DNA of 46,461 nucleotides, from positions 3,405 to 49,865 of the forward strand of contig PKYG01000131.1 of the NCBI GenBank assembly GCA_003132585.1. Direction: 5' to 3'. Made by a program: the position numbers and the translations under genes. Of the stretch, positions 8,487 to 16,356 are shown piece after piece. The notes under the pieces are model-generated. The model was not told the origin of the DNA. It searched no databases and saw only the letters and a program-made list of their open reading frames with translations. The DNA comes from Actinomycetota bacterium (lineage in GTDB: Bacteria; Actinomycetota; Thermoleophilia; UBA2241). How positions within the stretch are numbered: the first letter of the stretch is position 1; each line of letters starts with the position of its first letter.

Positions 8487-9740
8487 ATGTCAGAGACGGA
8501 GCTTCAGCCGCCGGTAGCGACCTTCCCTATCAAAGCGGTGCGGGAGCAGTTCCCAGCCCTAGGCCGGGCCTATAGGGACAAGCCTGTCGCCTACCTGGAT
8601 GGCCCCGGCGGCTCGCAAGTCTGCAAGGGCGCCATCGATGCTGTCCGCGCGTACATGGAGCGCGGGGGCGCCAACCTACATGGCCAATTCCCGACGAGTC
8701 ACGAGACCGAGGCGCTCTTCGATGAAGCGCGGGCAGCAGTCGCCGATCTCCTCGGCGGCAAGGAGGAGGAGGTCGCATTCGGCCCTAACATGACCACCCT
8801 CACGTTCAGTATCTCGAGGGCCATGGCGAGGGAGTGGAAACCCGGCGATGAGATCGTCGTGACCGAGATGGACCACAACGCCAACGTCGACACGTGGTTG
8901 GCCGTGGCTAAGGACAAGGGCCTCACCGTGCGCTGGATCCCCGTCGACACCGAGACGCTCACGCTCGACCTCTCCGACCTGGACTCGATCATCACTGACC
9001 GCACAAAACTGGTCGCCGTGGGCGCAGCTTCAAACGCGATCGGAGTCGTCAACGACGTGGCCGCCGTCTCCGCTGTGGCCAAATCCAAGGGCGCGTTGGT
9101 GTTCGTCGACGCCGTGCACGCGGTGCCCCATTTCTTCGTCGATCGCGAAGCCTTGGGCATCGACATCGTCACCTGCTCCGCCTACAAGTTCTTCGGGCCT
9201 CACGTGGGCATGGCGTGCATCCGCGAGGACGTATTCGAGCGACTAGGGCCCTACAAGGTTGCACCTGCCCCTGACCAAATCCCCGACTGTCTGGAGACCG
9301 GGACGCAAAACCACGAAGGTTTGGGGGGAGTCATCGCGGCTGTCGAGTTCATCGCGAGCCTCGGCAGTGGTGAGACGCGCAGAGAGCGGATCGAGTCCGG
9401 GTACCGGGGCATCGAGGCTTGGGAGAGCAGCCTCGCCGAATCCATGCGCAGCCGCGTGCGCGACTTGCCGAAGGTCACCCTGTTCGACCCCGACACGGCA
9501 CACAAGACGCCGACTCTCGGACTCGATGTCGAGGGCGCATCGCCGACAGAGGTGTGCAAGTGGATGGCCGAAGAACACTCGATCTTCGTCGCCGACGGCC
9601 ATTTCTATGCCGTCAGACTGGGCGACCTGACGGGGGTCAACAAGAAGGGCGGCTGGGTGCGCGCAGGGCTTGCGCCCTACACCTCGGAGGAGGAGGCCGC
9701 ACGCTTCGTTGAGGCTCTCGAGGAGTACGTGACCAAGTAA
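8487..9740 (+). CDS. Class V PLP-dependent enzyme, cysteine desulfurase-like
   Basis: This 417-aa protein starts at ATG 8487 after GGAGGGAG. It has the fold-type I signature: YLDGPGGSQV near the start, His130 (TEMDHNAN) to stack on PLP, Asp208 with His211 (FVDAVHAVPH), and the Schiff-base lysine Lys234 in SAYKFFGPHVG. The general look is that of the cysteine-desulfurase-like subfamily with VREQFPAL and LETGTQNHEGL. Class V also includes kynureninase and isopenicillin-N epimerase, so the name should not be read as proof of sulfur chemistry: there is no IscU, SufE or other Fe-S gene beside it. The tight spacing to the cyclase and permease points to amino acid catabolism. Confidence 0.88.
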   Translation: MSETELQPPVATFPIKAVREQFPALGRAYRDKPVAYLDGPGGSQVCKGAIDAVRAYMERGGANLHGQFPTSHETEALFDEARAAVADLLGGKEEEVAFGPNMTTLTFSISRAMAREWKPGDEIVVTEMDHNANVDTWLAVAKDKGLTVRWIPVDTETLTLDLSDLDSIITDRTKLVAVGAASNAIGVVNDVAAVSAVAKSKGALVFVDAVHAVPHFFVDREALGIDIVTCSAYKFFGPHVGMACIREDVFERLGPYKVAPAPDQIPDCLETGTQNHEGLGGVIAAVEFIASLGSGETRRERIESGYRGIEAWESSLAESMRSRVRDLPKVTLFDPDTAHKTPTLGLDVEGASPTEVCKWMAEEHSIFVADGHFYAVRLGDLTGVNKKGGWVRAGLAPYTSEEEAARFVEALEEYVTK

Positions 9741-9789
9741 GTGCCAGGGGGCTTGTTTCAGCAAAGACTCAATAGGGGGTTGAGCTCAC

Positions 9790-11178
9790 ATGACTGAACT
9801 GAAATTGCAGCGATCACTCAGCACGGCGGACTTGGTCGTCTACGGAATCATGTTCATGATTCCCGTAGCACCCTTCGCCTGGTACGGCACCTTCATCGGA
9901 ACCGCAAACGGCATGGTCGCGCTGGCTTACCTCGTCGGCCTCGTTGCCATGCTATTCACGGGGTTTAGCTACGCGCAGATGTCAAGCCGTTACCCAATCG
10001 CCGGCTCCGTGTACTCATACGTTCAGCGCGGCACACGCCAAGAGTTGGGCTGGATGGCGGGCTGGGCCATCATGCTCGACTATATCTTTCTTCCCGCGGT
10101 GGCATACTTGATCGGCGCCCTGTTCTTCAGCGAGCTCGTGCCTGGCGTGCCGCAGTGGGGCTGGGTTGTCATCTTCGCGCTCGTCACCACTATCGTCAAC
10201 GTTCGTGGCATTCGGCTGATGGCCTGGACCAGCTGGGCGCTCTTCGCCTTCCAGGTCGTGGTCATGCTCTACTTCCTCATTGAGGTCTTCGCGAAGCTGG
10301 CCGCTGGGTCGCTGCACTTCAACGCAGTCGGCTTCTACAACCCCCACGGCTTCCACCTCCACGGTGTCCTCGCCGCCACTGTCATCGTCGTGTTGAGCTA
10401 TCTCGGCTTCGACGCCGTGAGCACTCTCTCCGAGGAAGCCAAGAACCCGCGCAAATCTGTCCCGCGGGCTACTGTCTACTCCATCCTCGGCGGTGGCGCC
10501 ATCTTCGTCATCCTGACTTACTTCGCTGGCGTCGCCTATCCGAACTATCAGCAGCTCAACTCGGACACGGCGTTCCTTGACATCCTCAAGGGCCTCGGCG
10601 GCAGACCACTGAACGACCTTGCCATCCTCGCCATCACAATCTCGTTCGGGCTCGCCTGTGCTCTTGAGGGGCAGTCTGCCATCGCCCGCATCCTTTACAG
10701 CATGGGACGCGACGGCATTCTTCCGAAACCGCTCGCCTCGGTGCACCCGAAGTGGCAGACACCGTGGGTCGCCACGATTCTCATCGGTGTCGTCTCGGTG
10801 GCCGTCGCTATCGCAATCGACCTTGCGACTCTCGCCACCTGGCTGAGTTTCGGCGCCCTGGTTGGCTTCATGGCTCTGAACGCGACCGTGATCTGGCACC
10901 TCTTTATTAGAAGCGAGAAGACAGCGGCCAGCTTCGCGAAATACGTGGTCTCGCCGCTGATCGGGCTCGTTGTCTGTGCCTACATTTTCGCCAACATGGG
11001 CACGGCTGCCTATAAGGTCGGATTCTCCTGGCTCGCCGTCGGCTTTGTCTACCTGCTCTACAAGACGAAGGTATTCACCAAGCCTGCACCGGTGCTGCAA
11101 CTGGACGAGGTGCTTGAACCGGAAGCGACTGAAGGTGGAGCAGTCGCTGCCGGGACAGAGGCTGCGCCCCTCGTCTAA
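9790..11178 (+). CDS. APC superfamily amino acid permease
   Basis: This 462-aa integral membrane protein has about 12 hydrophobic segments. Family marks include the TM1 break near GIMFMIPVAPFAWYG, RYPIAGSVYSYVQRG after TM2, and FDAVSTLSEEAKNPRKSVPRA between later helices, the classic APC loop. It should import an amino acid or amine by proton or sodium coupling, or exchange one. It ends the operon with the cyclase and the class V PLP enzyme and presumably imports their substrate; a strong inverted repeat follows the stop. Confidence 0.92.
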   Translation: MTELKLQRSLSTADLVVYGIMFMIPVAPFAWYGTFIGTANGMVALAYLVGLVAMLFTGFSYAQMSSRYPIAGSVYSYVQRGTRQELGWMAGWAIMLDYIFLPAVAYLIGALFFSELVPGVPQWGWVVIFALVTTIVNVRGIRLMAWTSWALFAFQVVVMLYFLIEVFAKLAAGSLHFNAVGFYNPHGFHLHGVLAATVIVVLSYLGFDAVSTLSEEAKNPRKSVPRATVYSILGGGAIFVILTYFAGVAYPNYQQLNSDTAFLDILKGLGGRPLNDLAILAITISFGLACALEGQSAIARILYSMGRDGILPKPLASVHPKWQTPWVATILIGVVSVAVAIAIDLATLATWLSFGALVGFMALNATVIWHLFIRSEKTAASFAKYVVSPLIGLVVCAYIFANMGTAAYKVGFSWLAVGFVYLLYKTKVFTKPAPVLQLDEVLEPEATEGGAVAAGTEAAPLV

Positions 11179-11192
11179 TCGGTCCATTCACG

Positions 11193-11247
11193 CAACGTGA
11201 AGGTCGGAAGGCACCCCTGTTCGTGGCGCCGTCCGATCTTCACGTTG
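11193..11247. terminator. Long inverted repeat after the APC permease
   Basis: Arms CAACGTGAAGGTCGGA (11193-11208) and TCCGATCTTCACGTTG (11232-11247) pair over 16 bp with one mismatch around a 23-nt loop. It lies 14 nt after the permease stop and directly before the IS3 remnant. There is no T-tract, so it could be a terminator or part of the IS boundary. Confidence 0.5.
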
Positions 11248-11248
11248 T

Positions 11249-11467
11249 CACCTCCGCACCGAGGCGGTCCATCTGGCACGCACCAGCGGGCGACCGCCCT
11301 CGGAGATCGCCCGTGACTTGGGCTGCTGCACCGAGACGCTCAATAGCTGGATGCGCCAGGCGGCGATCGATGAGGACAAGGCCGAGGGCCTAACAAGCGA
11401 CGAGCGTGAGGAGCTGTGCCGCCTGCGGCGTGAGAACCGCATCCTGCGCGAGCCGAGCAGCTTCTGC
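11249..11467 (+). pseudogene. IS3-family OrfA transposase remnant
   Basis: The plus frame reads EAVHLARTSGRPPSEIARDL, then TLNSWMRQAAIDEDKAEGLT, then REELCRLRRENRILRE. This is the HTH plus leucine-zipper region of IS3 OrfA proteins. The N-terminal start is missing and, after ILRE, the usual tail is replaced by unrelated codons; no OrfB integrase core follows. I see nothing recognisable in 11468-11765. Confidence 0.7.
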
Positions 11468-11765
11468 GCACATCACACCCGATTGTGTCTGGTCGGAGGA
11501 AGTCCGCCGTGTGCTGGCGGTCTTCTCGGTGCGCCGACCCGATGCCGACGAGCCGCGCACCACAAAGGTGGCTCTCGTCGCCTGAACCGGTGCTTTGGGA
11601 GGCGAGCCGGCGTTGCTGGAGGTGTTCGCCACGCGGAACGCAAGCTGATGCGCCAGCGAAGGGCCCGGAAGCTAGACCGCTGAGTCCTCTCCGTCGACGC
11701 CTTGCCAGCCGCAAGAACCGGACGTGGCTGCCTGGCGACGAGCACCGTGATGGGGCCGTCGGCTC

Positions 11766-11927
11766 TCAGTACTTGCGCGGTGCCGCGCAGGTGAACGAGC
11801 TGATGACGAGCTCGACCTTCTTGCCGTGGCACTTCGGACAGACCGCGAGCTTGTCGCGCTCCGCGAGATGAGCGGTGACCTCGAAGCGCTCCCTGCACTC
11901 CCGGCAGCGATACTCATAGATCGGCAT
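11766..11927 (-). CDS. FmdB-family zinc-ribbon protein
   Basis: This 53-aa protein starts at ATG 11927, preceded by AAAGGAG. The sequence opens MPIYEYRCRECRERFEV and has Cys8, Cys11, Cys30 and Cys33 (CPKC), the FmdB/CxxC regulatory family layout. Family members are small zinc ribbons, often found near amidase or formamidase genes and stress genes, with a role in regulation assumed rather than proven. The C-terminal VELVISSFTCAAPRKY is short but typical. It stands alone among IS debris. Confidence 0.85.
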   Translation of the reverse strand: MPIYEYRCRECRERFEVTAHLAERDKLAVCPKCHGKKVELVISSFTCAAPRKY

Positions 11928-12280
11928 GACCGCTCCTTTCCCGTCCGGCGCCCGCGCGGTCCACGCGCGCAGGCCGGACGCTTCTCCCACTCCGGGTAGT
12001 CGCACCCACCCTGGACGTGCCTGTCCACGCCGACCTTGCCCTCGTCGCCCAGTGCGTTCCGGGCAAGGAGAAGCCCGCCGCTGCTTGAGAGATTGCAGAC
12101 AAGCCAGCCGTGCTAAGACGTGCCTACCTTGTCGCGCCTCGGCGTGTCACGCCACGCTTCACTGGCCTGCCGTGCCACGCCTCGCCATACCAAGCATCTG
12201 CGACGGCCACTTGCACTGTAGCACCGCAGCCACAGAGAGGCACCATTGGCCGTTGCGACGCCGAATGACCTCTCAAGTCG

Positions 12281-12358
12281 CGCCGATGTCGGCAGAAGTG
12301 GTGACTTTCGGTGTCGGGCAGGTGTCGTCGCGACGAGGGAGATGCCGACTTGCAGGAG
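12281..12358 (+). repeat. Degenerate direct repeat, copy A
   Basis: About 78 bp containing GGTGACTTTCGGTG and GTCGTCGCGACGAGGGAGAT recur in the same orientation at 12948-13024 with about 80 percent identity by eye. Copy B sits directly beside a tRNA-Cys 3' fragment, so the repeat looks like the downstream flank of that tRNA. Copy A has no tRNA part. The rest of 11928-12400 shows no gene. Confidence 0.5.
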
Positions 12359-12400
12359 GGAAGAACGAGGCGCGGGCGGGGCTATCCGTCCGGCGGACTC

Positions 12401-12757
12401 TCACTCCTCGGTGACAGCGGTCCCCGATGTCGCCAGCGCTCTGTCTGCACTCGCCGCCTGCGAGTAGATCGCCTCGTAGACATCAGGGAAACGCGCGCGG
12501 ATGAGCGCAGTGTTACAGTCGAAACGATGCCGGTAGCCGTCGTCTCCGTGCACCTGCTCCTTGACCACGTCGGCATGCGCCCAGCAGTACTCCAGCGTCT
12601 CAGCGAGCTGTGCAGGAAGAGCCTCCGACAGCACGCGCACGACCGTCCAGTAGCCAGTGATCCCTTCGTCCTCTGCCAGCCAACGTGCGCGGTCGGCAGC
12701 TTGGTAGAGTGCTGCGGTCTCCTCGGGTGTGAACTTCTCGTGGCGCTTTCGCCGCAC
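12401..12757 (-). CDS. Conserved-looking hypothetical protein
   Basis: This 118-aa protein starts at GTG 12757, preceded by an excellent AGGAGG site 6-8 nt upstream, which argues for a real gene. It is charged and soluble, with an N-terminal KRHEKFTPEETAALYQAADR helix, an acidic and aromatic middle (WLAEDEGITGYWTVVRVL), and HRFDCNTALIRARFPDVYEA near the C-terminus. There is no signal peptide, membrane segment or Cys motif. I do not recognise the family. Its place between two copies of the tRNA-flank repeat suggests accessory DNA. Confidence 0.65.
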   Translation of the reverse strand: MRRKRHEKFTPEETAALYQAADRARWLAEDEGITGYWTVVRVLSEALPAQLAETLEYCWAHADVVKEQVHGDDGYRHRFDCNTALIRARFPDVYEAIYSQAASADRALATSGTAVTEE

Positions 12758-12947
12758 GATGTGACCTCCTGAGAATACTCGAAGTTAGGTCGCAGGTATG
12801 GGTACCCAGTTGTAAGGGGGCTCAAGCGTTGTTTCGGCCAGCGAGCACGTCAAGGTTGAAGGCAGGCGTAGCCACAAAGAGAAGGAGCCGCGGCGGCGAG
12901 CAGCACAGACCTCGTCTGTGCAGCGCGATAGTCGGCACTTGCTGGCG

Positions 12948-13024
12948 CGAATGTCGGCGCACTTGGTGACTTTCGGTGACCGGCAGGGGTCGTCGCGACG
13001 AGGGAGATCCCGATTAGCAGGGGT
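12948..13024 (+). repeat. Degenerate direct repeat, copy B, next to tRNA fragment
   Basis: This is the partner of 12281-12358: GGTGACTTTCGGTGACCGGC and GTCGTCGCGACGAGGGAGAT. On the minus strand it lies directly downstream of the tRNA-Cys 3' fragment at 13031-13074, as expected for the flank of an integration target. Confidence 0.5.
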
Positions 13025-13030
13025 TTTTGC

Positions 13031-13074
13031 TGGAGGCGGCGACCGGAGTCGAACCGGTGATGGAGGTTTTGCAG
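13031..13074 (-). tRNA. tRNA-Cys 3' fragment, copy 1 (not a complete tRNA)
   Basis: Read on the minus strand, this has CTGCAAA (anticodon loop with GCA), ACCTC, a 4-nt variable loop, the T-arm ACCGG-TTCGACT-CCGGT, the acceptor strand CGCCGCC, then T and CCA. The 5' half is absent: the sequence before the anticodon cannot pair with ACCTC, and no GGCGGCG acceptor strand occurs upstream. Such half-tRNAs are typical of attachment-site duplications left by integrative elements. The remainder of 13075-13397 shows no gene. Confidence 0.7.
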
Positions 13075-13397
13075 TTGTGACTGGCCGAAGCCCCCGAATA
13101 TAGTGCGGTATGGTGCGGTAATCACGATTAGCGGCGGCCACGAAAACTGCCTCTTTGCAGGTCTTTCATCCGCTTCCGCAGGACCAAGGTGAGGCCCTAC
13201 CGCACAATCGCTTCCGTTCGCACGCCCAAGGGGCTCAGGACCGGCTTCCCTGCCGGCCCGATGTCGGCAATACGGCGGCGCCCCCGCTTCGCTCAGTCGC
13301 GCTACAGGTTGATTGCCGCGGTTCTGCTACTATGGGCTCGCTACGACTCTGACGTGATGAGTGCGTGGAGTCCTCGCCAGACTAAGGAGGACCAACG

Positions 13398-13886
13398 GTG
13401 AAACGTCTGCTGGTGTGTGTTCTTGCTGTCCTTGTGAACGGTCTGCTGCTTCCTTCTCTGGCGCAGGCCGCGACGCCGATTCCTGGCGGCGTGCTCACTT
13501 TCGCGCTGCAGTCAGATCCGGTCTGCATCGAACCACTCAACCCTGACTATTTCTCAGAAGGCGCGCAGGTCTGCCAGGCGCTCTTCGGCACCGGCGGTTT
13601 CCCGAGCTTCCCGGCCGCGAACGCCGGCCTCAAGCTCGCGCTGCCCGCCGGGTTCGGCATCGTCGGCGGCTCGAGCAGCGTATCACTGGGGACCATGGTC
13701 GCCGGCCAGATGAAGACCGTCACCGTCACGCTCAAGGCCGGCGCACACTCCGGCGACGCGGTGCCGGGAGCAACGGTCAGCGGGCTCGTCTGCGGATCGC
13801 TCGACGCTTGGCGCGATTACCCCGCCTACGCCTATCAGGACCAGCTCGGCGGCACTGGTTCGGCGCCGATCAGCGTAACTCGGTAA
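13398..13886 (+). CDS. Chimeric secreted protein: binding-protein N-terminus joined to a beta-rich tail
   Basis: This 162-aa protein starts at GTG 13398 with AAGGAGG 7 nt upstream. Residues 1-24 are a signal peptide ending AQA. Residues about 28-60 (TPIPGGVLTFALQSDPVCIE, then PLNPDYFSEGAQVCQALF) match the mature N-terminus of family 5 solute-binding proteins. After about residue 63 the sequence changes to a Gly/Ser/Thr/Val-rich stretch (LPAGFGIVGGSSSVSLGTMV, KTVTVTLKAGAHSGDAVPGA) like bacterial Ig-like or NEW3-type surface domains. I infer an in-frame fusion of two gene fragments. The good ribosome binding site suggests it is still translated. Confidence 0.65.
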   Translation: MKRLLVCVLAVLVNGLLLPSLAQAATPIPGGVLTFALQSDPVCIEPLNPDYFSEGAQVCQALFGTGGFPSFPAANAGLKLALPAGFGIVGGSSSVSLGTMVAGQMKTVTVTLKAGAHSGDAVPGATVSGLVCGSLDAWRDYPAYAYQDQLGGTGSAPISVTR

Positions 13887-13904
13887 AGATTCGAGGGCTC
13901 GCTC

Positions 13905-14801
13905 GTGTCACGCAAGGGCTGGCTGCTGTTCTGTGCCCTCTGCGTCATCTGGGGGATCCCCTACCTGCTCATCCGCGTGGCGGTGCGCGAGCTCTCACCG
14001 CCGGCGCTCGTCTTCTTTCGCACGGCGCCGGCGGCGCTCCTGCTGATCCCGTTCGCGGTGCGCCGTCGGCAGCTCACCTCGCTGTTGAGGCACTGGCCCT
14101 GGATCCTTGCGTTCGCACTCGCTGAGCTGGCCGTGCCATGGCTGCTGCTGGCCCACGCCGAGCAGCACGTGACGAGCTCGGTGGCGGGACTGCTGATTGC
14201 CGCAGTGCCGCTGATCGGCGCGGTGCTCTATCGTCTCGCCAGCACCGCCGACCACGTCGATGCACGCCGCTTGACCGGGCTCGTCGTCGGCTTCGCCGGT
14301 GTAGCCGTACTCGCCGGCGTCGACGTTCGCGGCGGCCACCCGCGCGCGGTGGTCGAGCTCGTCGTCGTGGCCATCTGCTATGCCATCGGCCCGCTCGTTA
14401 TCAGTCGGCGACTCGCCGACCTGCCCGGCTTGGACGTGGTGGCGGCGTCACTCGCCGTCACGGCCGTCGCCTACGCGGCGCCCGCCCTCACCCACCTGCC
14501 CCACTCCGTCTCGACCGAGACTGTCGGCGCCGTGGCGACGCTGGCTGTGATCTGCACGGCGCTCGCCTTCCTGCTGTTCTTCGCCCTCATCGTCGAGGTC
14601 GGTCCGGCGCGCTCCACCGTCATCACCTACATCAACCCCCTGATCGCCGTGCTGCTCGGCGTCGTGCTGCTCGGCGAACCCTTCACCGTGGGCATGGCGG
14701 CGGCGCTGCCCCTCATTGTCGGCGGGTCGGTCCTGGCGACGGCGCCCTCGCTCCACCGACCGGCACTCGAACCGGCCGAGTCGACACAGGAGCAAACCTG
14801 A
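13905..14801 (+). CDS. EamA/DMT-family transporter
   Basis: This 298-aa protein has ten predicted membrane helices in two EamA repeats. Marks include FCALCVIWGIPYLLIRVAV in helix 1 and STVITYINPLIAVLLGVVLLGE in the second repeat, the classical DMT signature. Members export amino acids, metabolites or drugs. The start is GTG 13905, 18 bp after the previous stop. Its stop overlaps the probable start of the next transporter. No regulator is adjacent and the substrate is unknown. Confidence 0.9.
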   Translation: MSRKGWLLFCALCVIWGIPYLLIRVAVRELSPPALVFFRTAPAALLLIPFAVRRRQLTSLLRHWPWILAFALAELAVPWLLLAHAEQHVTSSVAGLLIAAVPLIGAVLYRLASTADHVDARRLTGLVVGFAGVAVLAGVDVRGGHPRAVVELVVVAICYAIGPLVISRRLADLPGLDVVAASLAVTAVAYAAPALTHLPHSVSTETVGAVATLAVICTALAFLLFFALIVEVGPARSTVITYINPLIAVLLGVVLLGEPFTVGMAAALPLIVGGSVLATAPSLHRPALEPAESTQEQT

Positions 14802-16051
14802 AGCTCCCGGCCCGAATCGACGTACTGCGCCTGCGCAACTTCCGTAACCTTTTCATCGGGCAAACGGTGTCGCTGATCGGCGACGGCCTCTTTCCGGTTG
14901 CCCTTACCTTCGGGGTGCTCGACCTCACGCACTCGGGAACCGACGTTGGGCTGGTGCTCGCCGCCTTCGCCGTGCCGATGGTCCTGTTCACCCTGGTCGG
15001 CGGCGTCTGGGCTGACCGCCTGCGCCGCGAGTGGGTGATGATCGCTTCGGACCTATTCCGCTTTCTCACGCTGGCCGTGATCGCGGGCCTGCTCTTCACC
15101 CATCACGCACGGGTCTGGAACCTGGCCCTTCTCGGCTTTGCCTATGGCTGCGGCGACGCCTTCTTCTATCCGGCGTACACGGCACTCATCCAACAGATCG
15201 TGCCCCGTGACCGGCTCCAGGAAGCGAATGCCCTGCGGGGCGTCAGCGAAGGGTTCGGCTGGTTCGTGGGTCCGTCGATCTCGGGCATCCTGATCGCGTT
15301 CATCGGTACGAGCGGCACGTTGGCCGTCGACGCCGCCACATTCCTCGTTAGCGCCGCCTTCCTGCTGGCCCTGCGTGTCCCCGCCCTCGTGCGCTCGCAA
15401 GGGCGGACGACCACCTTCCTCACCGAGCTGCGCGACGGCTGGCGTGAGGTCTGCTCGCGGACCTGGCTGTGGGTGATGATGTTGCACGCCATGCTAGTGT
15501 TGTTCGTGACGATCGCGCCGCTGCAGGTGCTCGGCCCCCTGGCGATCACCACGCGCCACCAGAGTCCCGCGCTGTGGGGGTTCATGGTCGGGCTCTTTAG
15601 CCTGGGCATGCTGGTCGGCGGCCTCGTCGCCCTGTACTACCGGCCGCTGCGGCCCATGGTGACGGTCACTCTCTGCAGCACGACCGCCGCCATGGCCATG
15701 CTCGCGCTCGCCCTTCGGCTCTCGCCCGGAGCCCTGGTGACCGTCTGGTTCCTGCGCGGCATCGCCATCGGCGTGCTCACGGCGATCTGGGAGGCCAGCC
15801 TGCAGCACCACATCCCCCACGAGTCGATGGCGCGGGTGAGCAGCTGGGACTGGATGACCGGCGGCGGCTTGTGGCCGGTCGGGCTGGTGATCGCCGGGCC
15901 GATCGCCCAGACGATCGGTCTGACCAACGCGCTATGGCTTTCGGGGGGCTGCGGCGTCGCCTGTTCTCTGTGGGTCCTGTTCGTGAAGGACGTGTGGCGG
16001 TTGCGGGGGCCTGCGGCCCCCGCAACCGCCACCGACTCGTCGCCCACATGA
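14798..16051 (+). CDS. MFS transporter (MFS_3/enterobactin-exporter-like)
   Basis: This protein of about 417 aa has 12 probable membrane helices. It opens KLPARIDVLRLRNFRNLFIG, then SLIGDGLFPVALTFGVL and the loop GGVWADRLRREWVMI, the MFS signature after helix 2; DRLQEANALRGVSEGFGWFV is typical of this exporter group. The start is uncertain: no ATG or GTG lies close, and CTG 14798, 5 nt after AGGAG and overlapping the EamA stop, is my best choice. The upstream open frame belongs to the EamA gene on another phase. It is probably cotranscribed with EamA as an efflux pair. The tail is encoded by a perfect 18-bp inverted repeat. Confidence 0.87.
   Translation: MKLPARIDVLRLRNFRNLFIGQTVSLIGDGLFPVALTFGVLDLTHSGTDVGLVLAAFAVPMVLFTLVGGVWADRLRREWVMIASDLFRFLTLAVIAGLLFTHHARVWNLALLGFAYGCGDAFFYPAYTALIQQIVPRDRLQEANALRGVSEGFGWFVGPSISGILIAFIGTSGTLAVDAATFLVSAAFLLALRVPALVRSQGRTTTFLTELRDGWREVCSRTWLWVMMLHAMLVLFVTIAPLQVLGPLAITTRHQSPALWGFMVGLFSLGMLVGGLVALYYRPLRPMVTVTLCSTTAAMAMLALALRLSPGALVTVWFLRGIAIGVLTAIWEASLQHHIPHESMARVSSWDWMTGGGLWPVGLVIAGPIAQTIGLTNALWLSGGCGVACSLWVLFVKDVWRLRGPAAPATATDSSPT
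15994..16032. terminator. Perfect 18-bp hairpin inside the MFS 3' end
   Basis: GTGGCGGTTGCGGGGGCC (15994-16011), loop TGC, then GGCCCCCGCAACCGCCAC (16015-16032) pair without a mismatch. It ends 19 bp before the stop codon at 16051 and encodes part of the MFS tail. No T-tract follows, so it is either an unusual terminator/mRNA-end structure or a palindromic repeat unit. Confidence 0.55.
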
Positions 16052-16069
16052 CGCGGGGCACTTGAGCGC

Positions 16070-16207
16070 ATGAGGATCGGGTTCCTCGGCGACAGCCTGA
16101 CCGAAGGATGGCCCGGTGAGTCGTTTCTTGCCCGGCTGGGACCGCTGCTGCCTCAGCTCGAGCTCTTCAACCTCGGCAGCGCTGGCGAACAGCGATGGTG
16201 CCGATGA
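16070..16207 (+). pseudogene. SGNH/GDSL hydrolase, N-terminal fragment
   Basis: ATG 16070 to TGA 16207 encodes 45 aa: MRIGFLGDSLTEGWPGESFL, then ARLGPLLPQLELFNLGSAGE. GDSLTEG with the catalytic Ser is block I of SGNH hydrolases, and LFNLGxxG is the start of block II. The gene is cut at about residue 40, exactly where the second tRNA-fragment repeat begins, so an integration or recombination event truncated it. An intact enzyme would be about 180-220 aa. Confidence 0.72.
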
Positions 16208-16220
16208 ACAGGGGTTTTGC

Positions 16221-16257
16221 TAGAGACGGCGACCGGAGTCGAACCGGTGATGGAGGT
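16221..16257 (-). repeat. tRNA-Cys 3' fragment, copy 2, with flank
   Basis: Minus-strand ACCTCCATCACCGGTTCGAC then TCCGGTCGCCG repeats copy 1 at 13031-13074; the next bases, TCTCTAGC, differ from CCTCCAGC, so the CCA is lost. The shared block continues beyond the tRNA into AGCAAAACCCCTG (16208-16220), and both copies point the same way. It is shorter than copy 1: the anticodon loop is not conserved. Confidence 0.7.
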
Positions 16258-16356
16258 CTTGTTCTTGTGTCCAGGCAGGAGAAACGTGCTATTTGCAACG
16301 ACAGCGCCGCGGCGCCCGTCACCGGAGCCGCGGCACGGACACAGAAGGAGGCGATC

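Noticed and set aside
10015-11187. Minus-strand frame of 390 codons
   Set aside because: It is antisense to the APC permease; the translation is acidic, repetitive and motif-free.
13031-13110. Complete tRNA-Cys gene
   Set aside because: The T-arm, acceptor 3' strand and anticodon loop are present, but no 5' acceptor strand, D-arm or 5' anticodon strand can be found.
12785-13141. Minus-strand frame of 118 codons across the half-tRNA
   Set aside because: PSPVRLRSPPPAK is the usual false translation of a tRNA T-arm; there is no ribosome binding site.
14138-14797. Upstream extension of the MFS frame
   Set aside because: It overlaps the EamA gene in another phase and is Arg-rich nonsense; the MFS protein begins near 14798.
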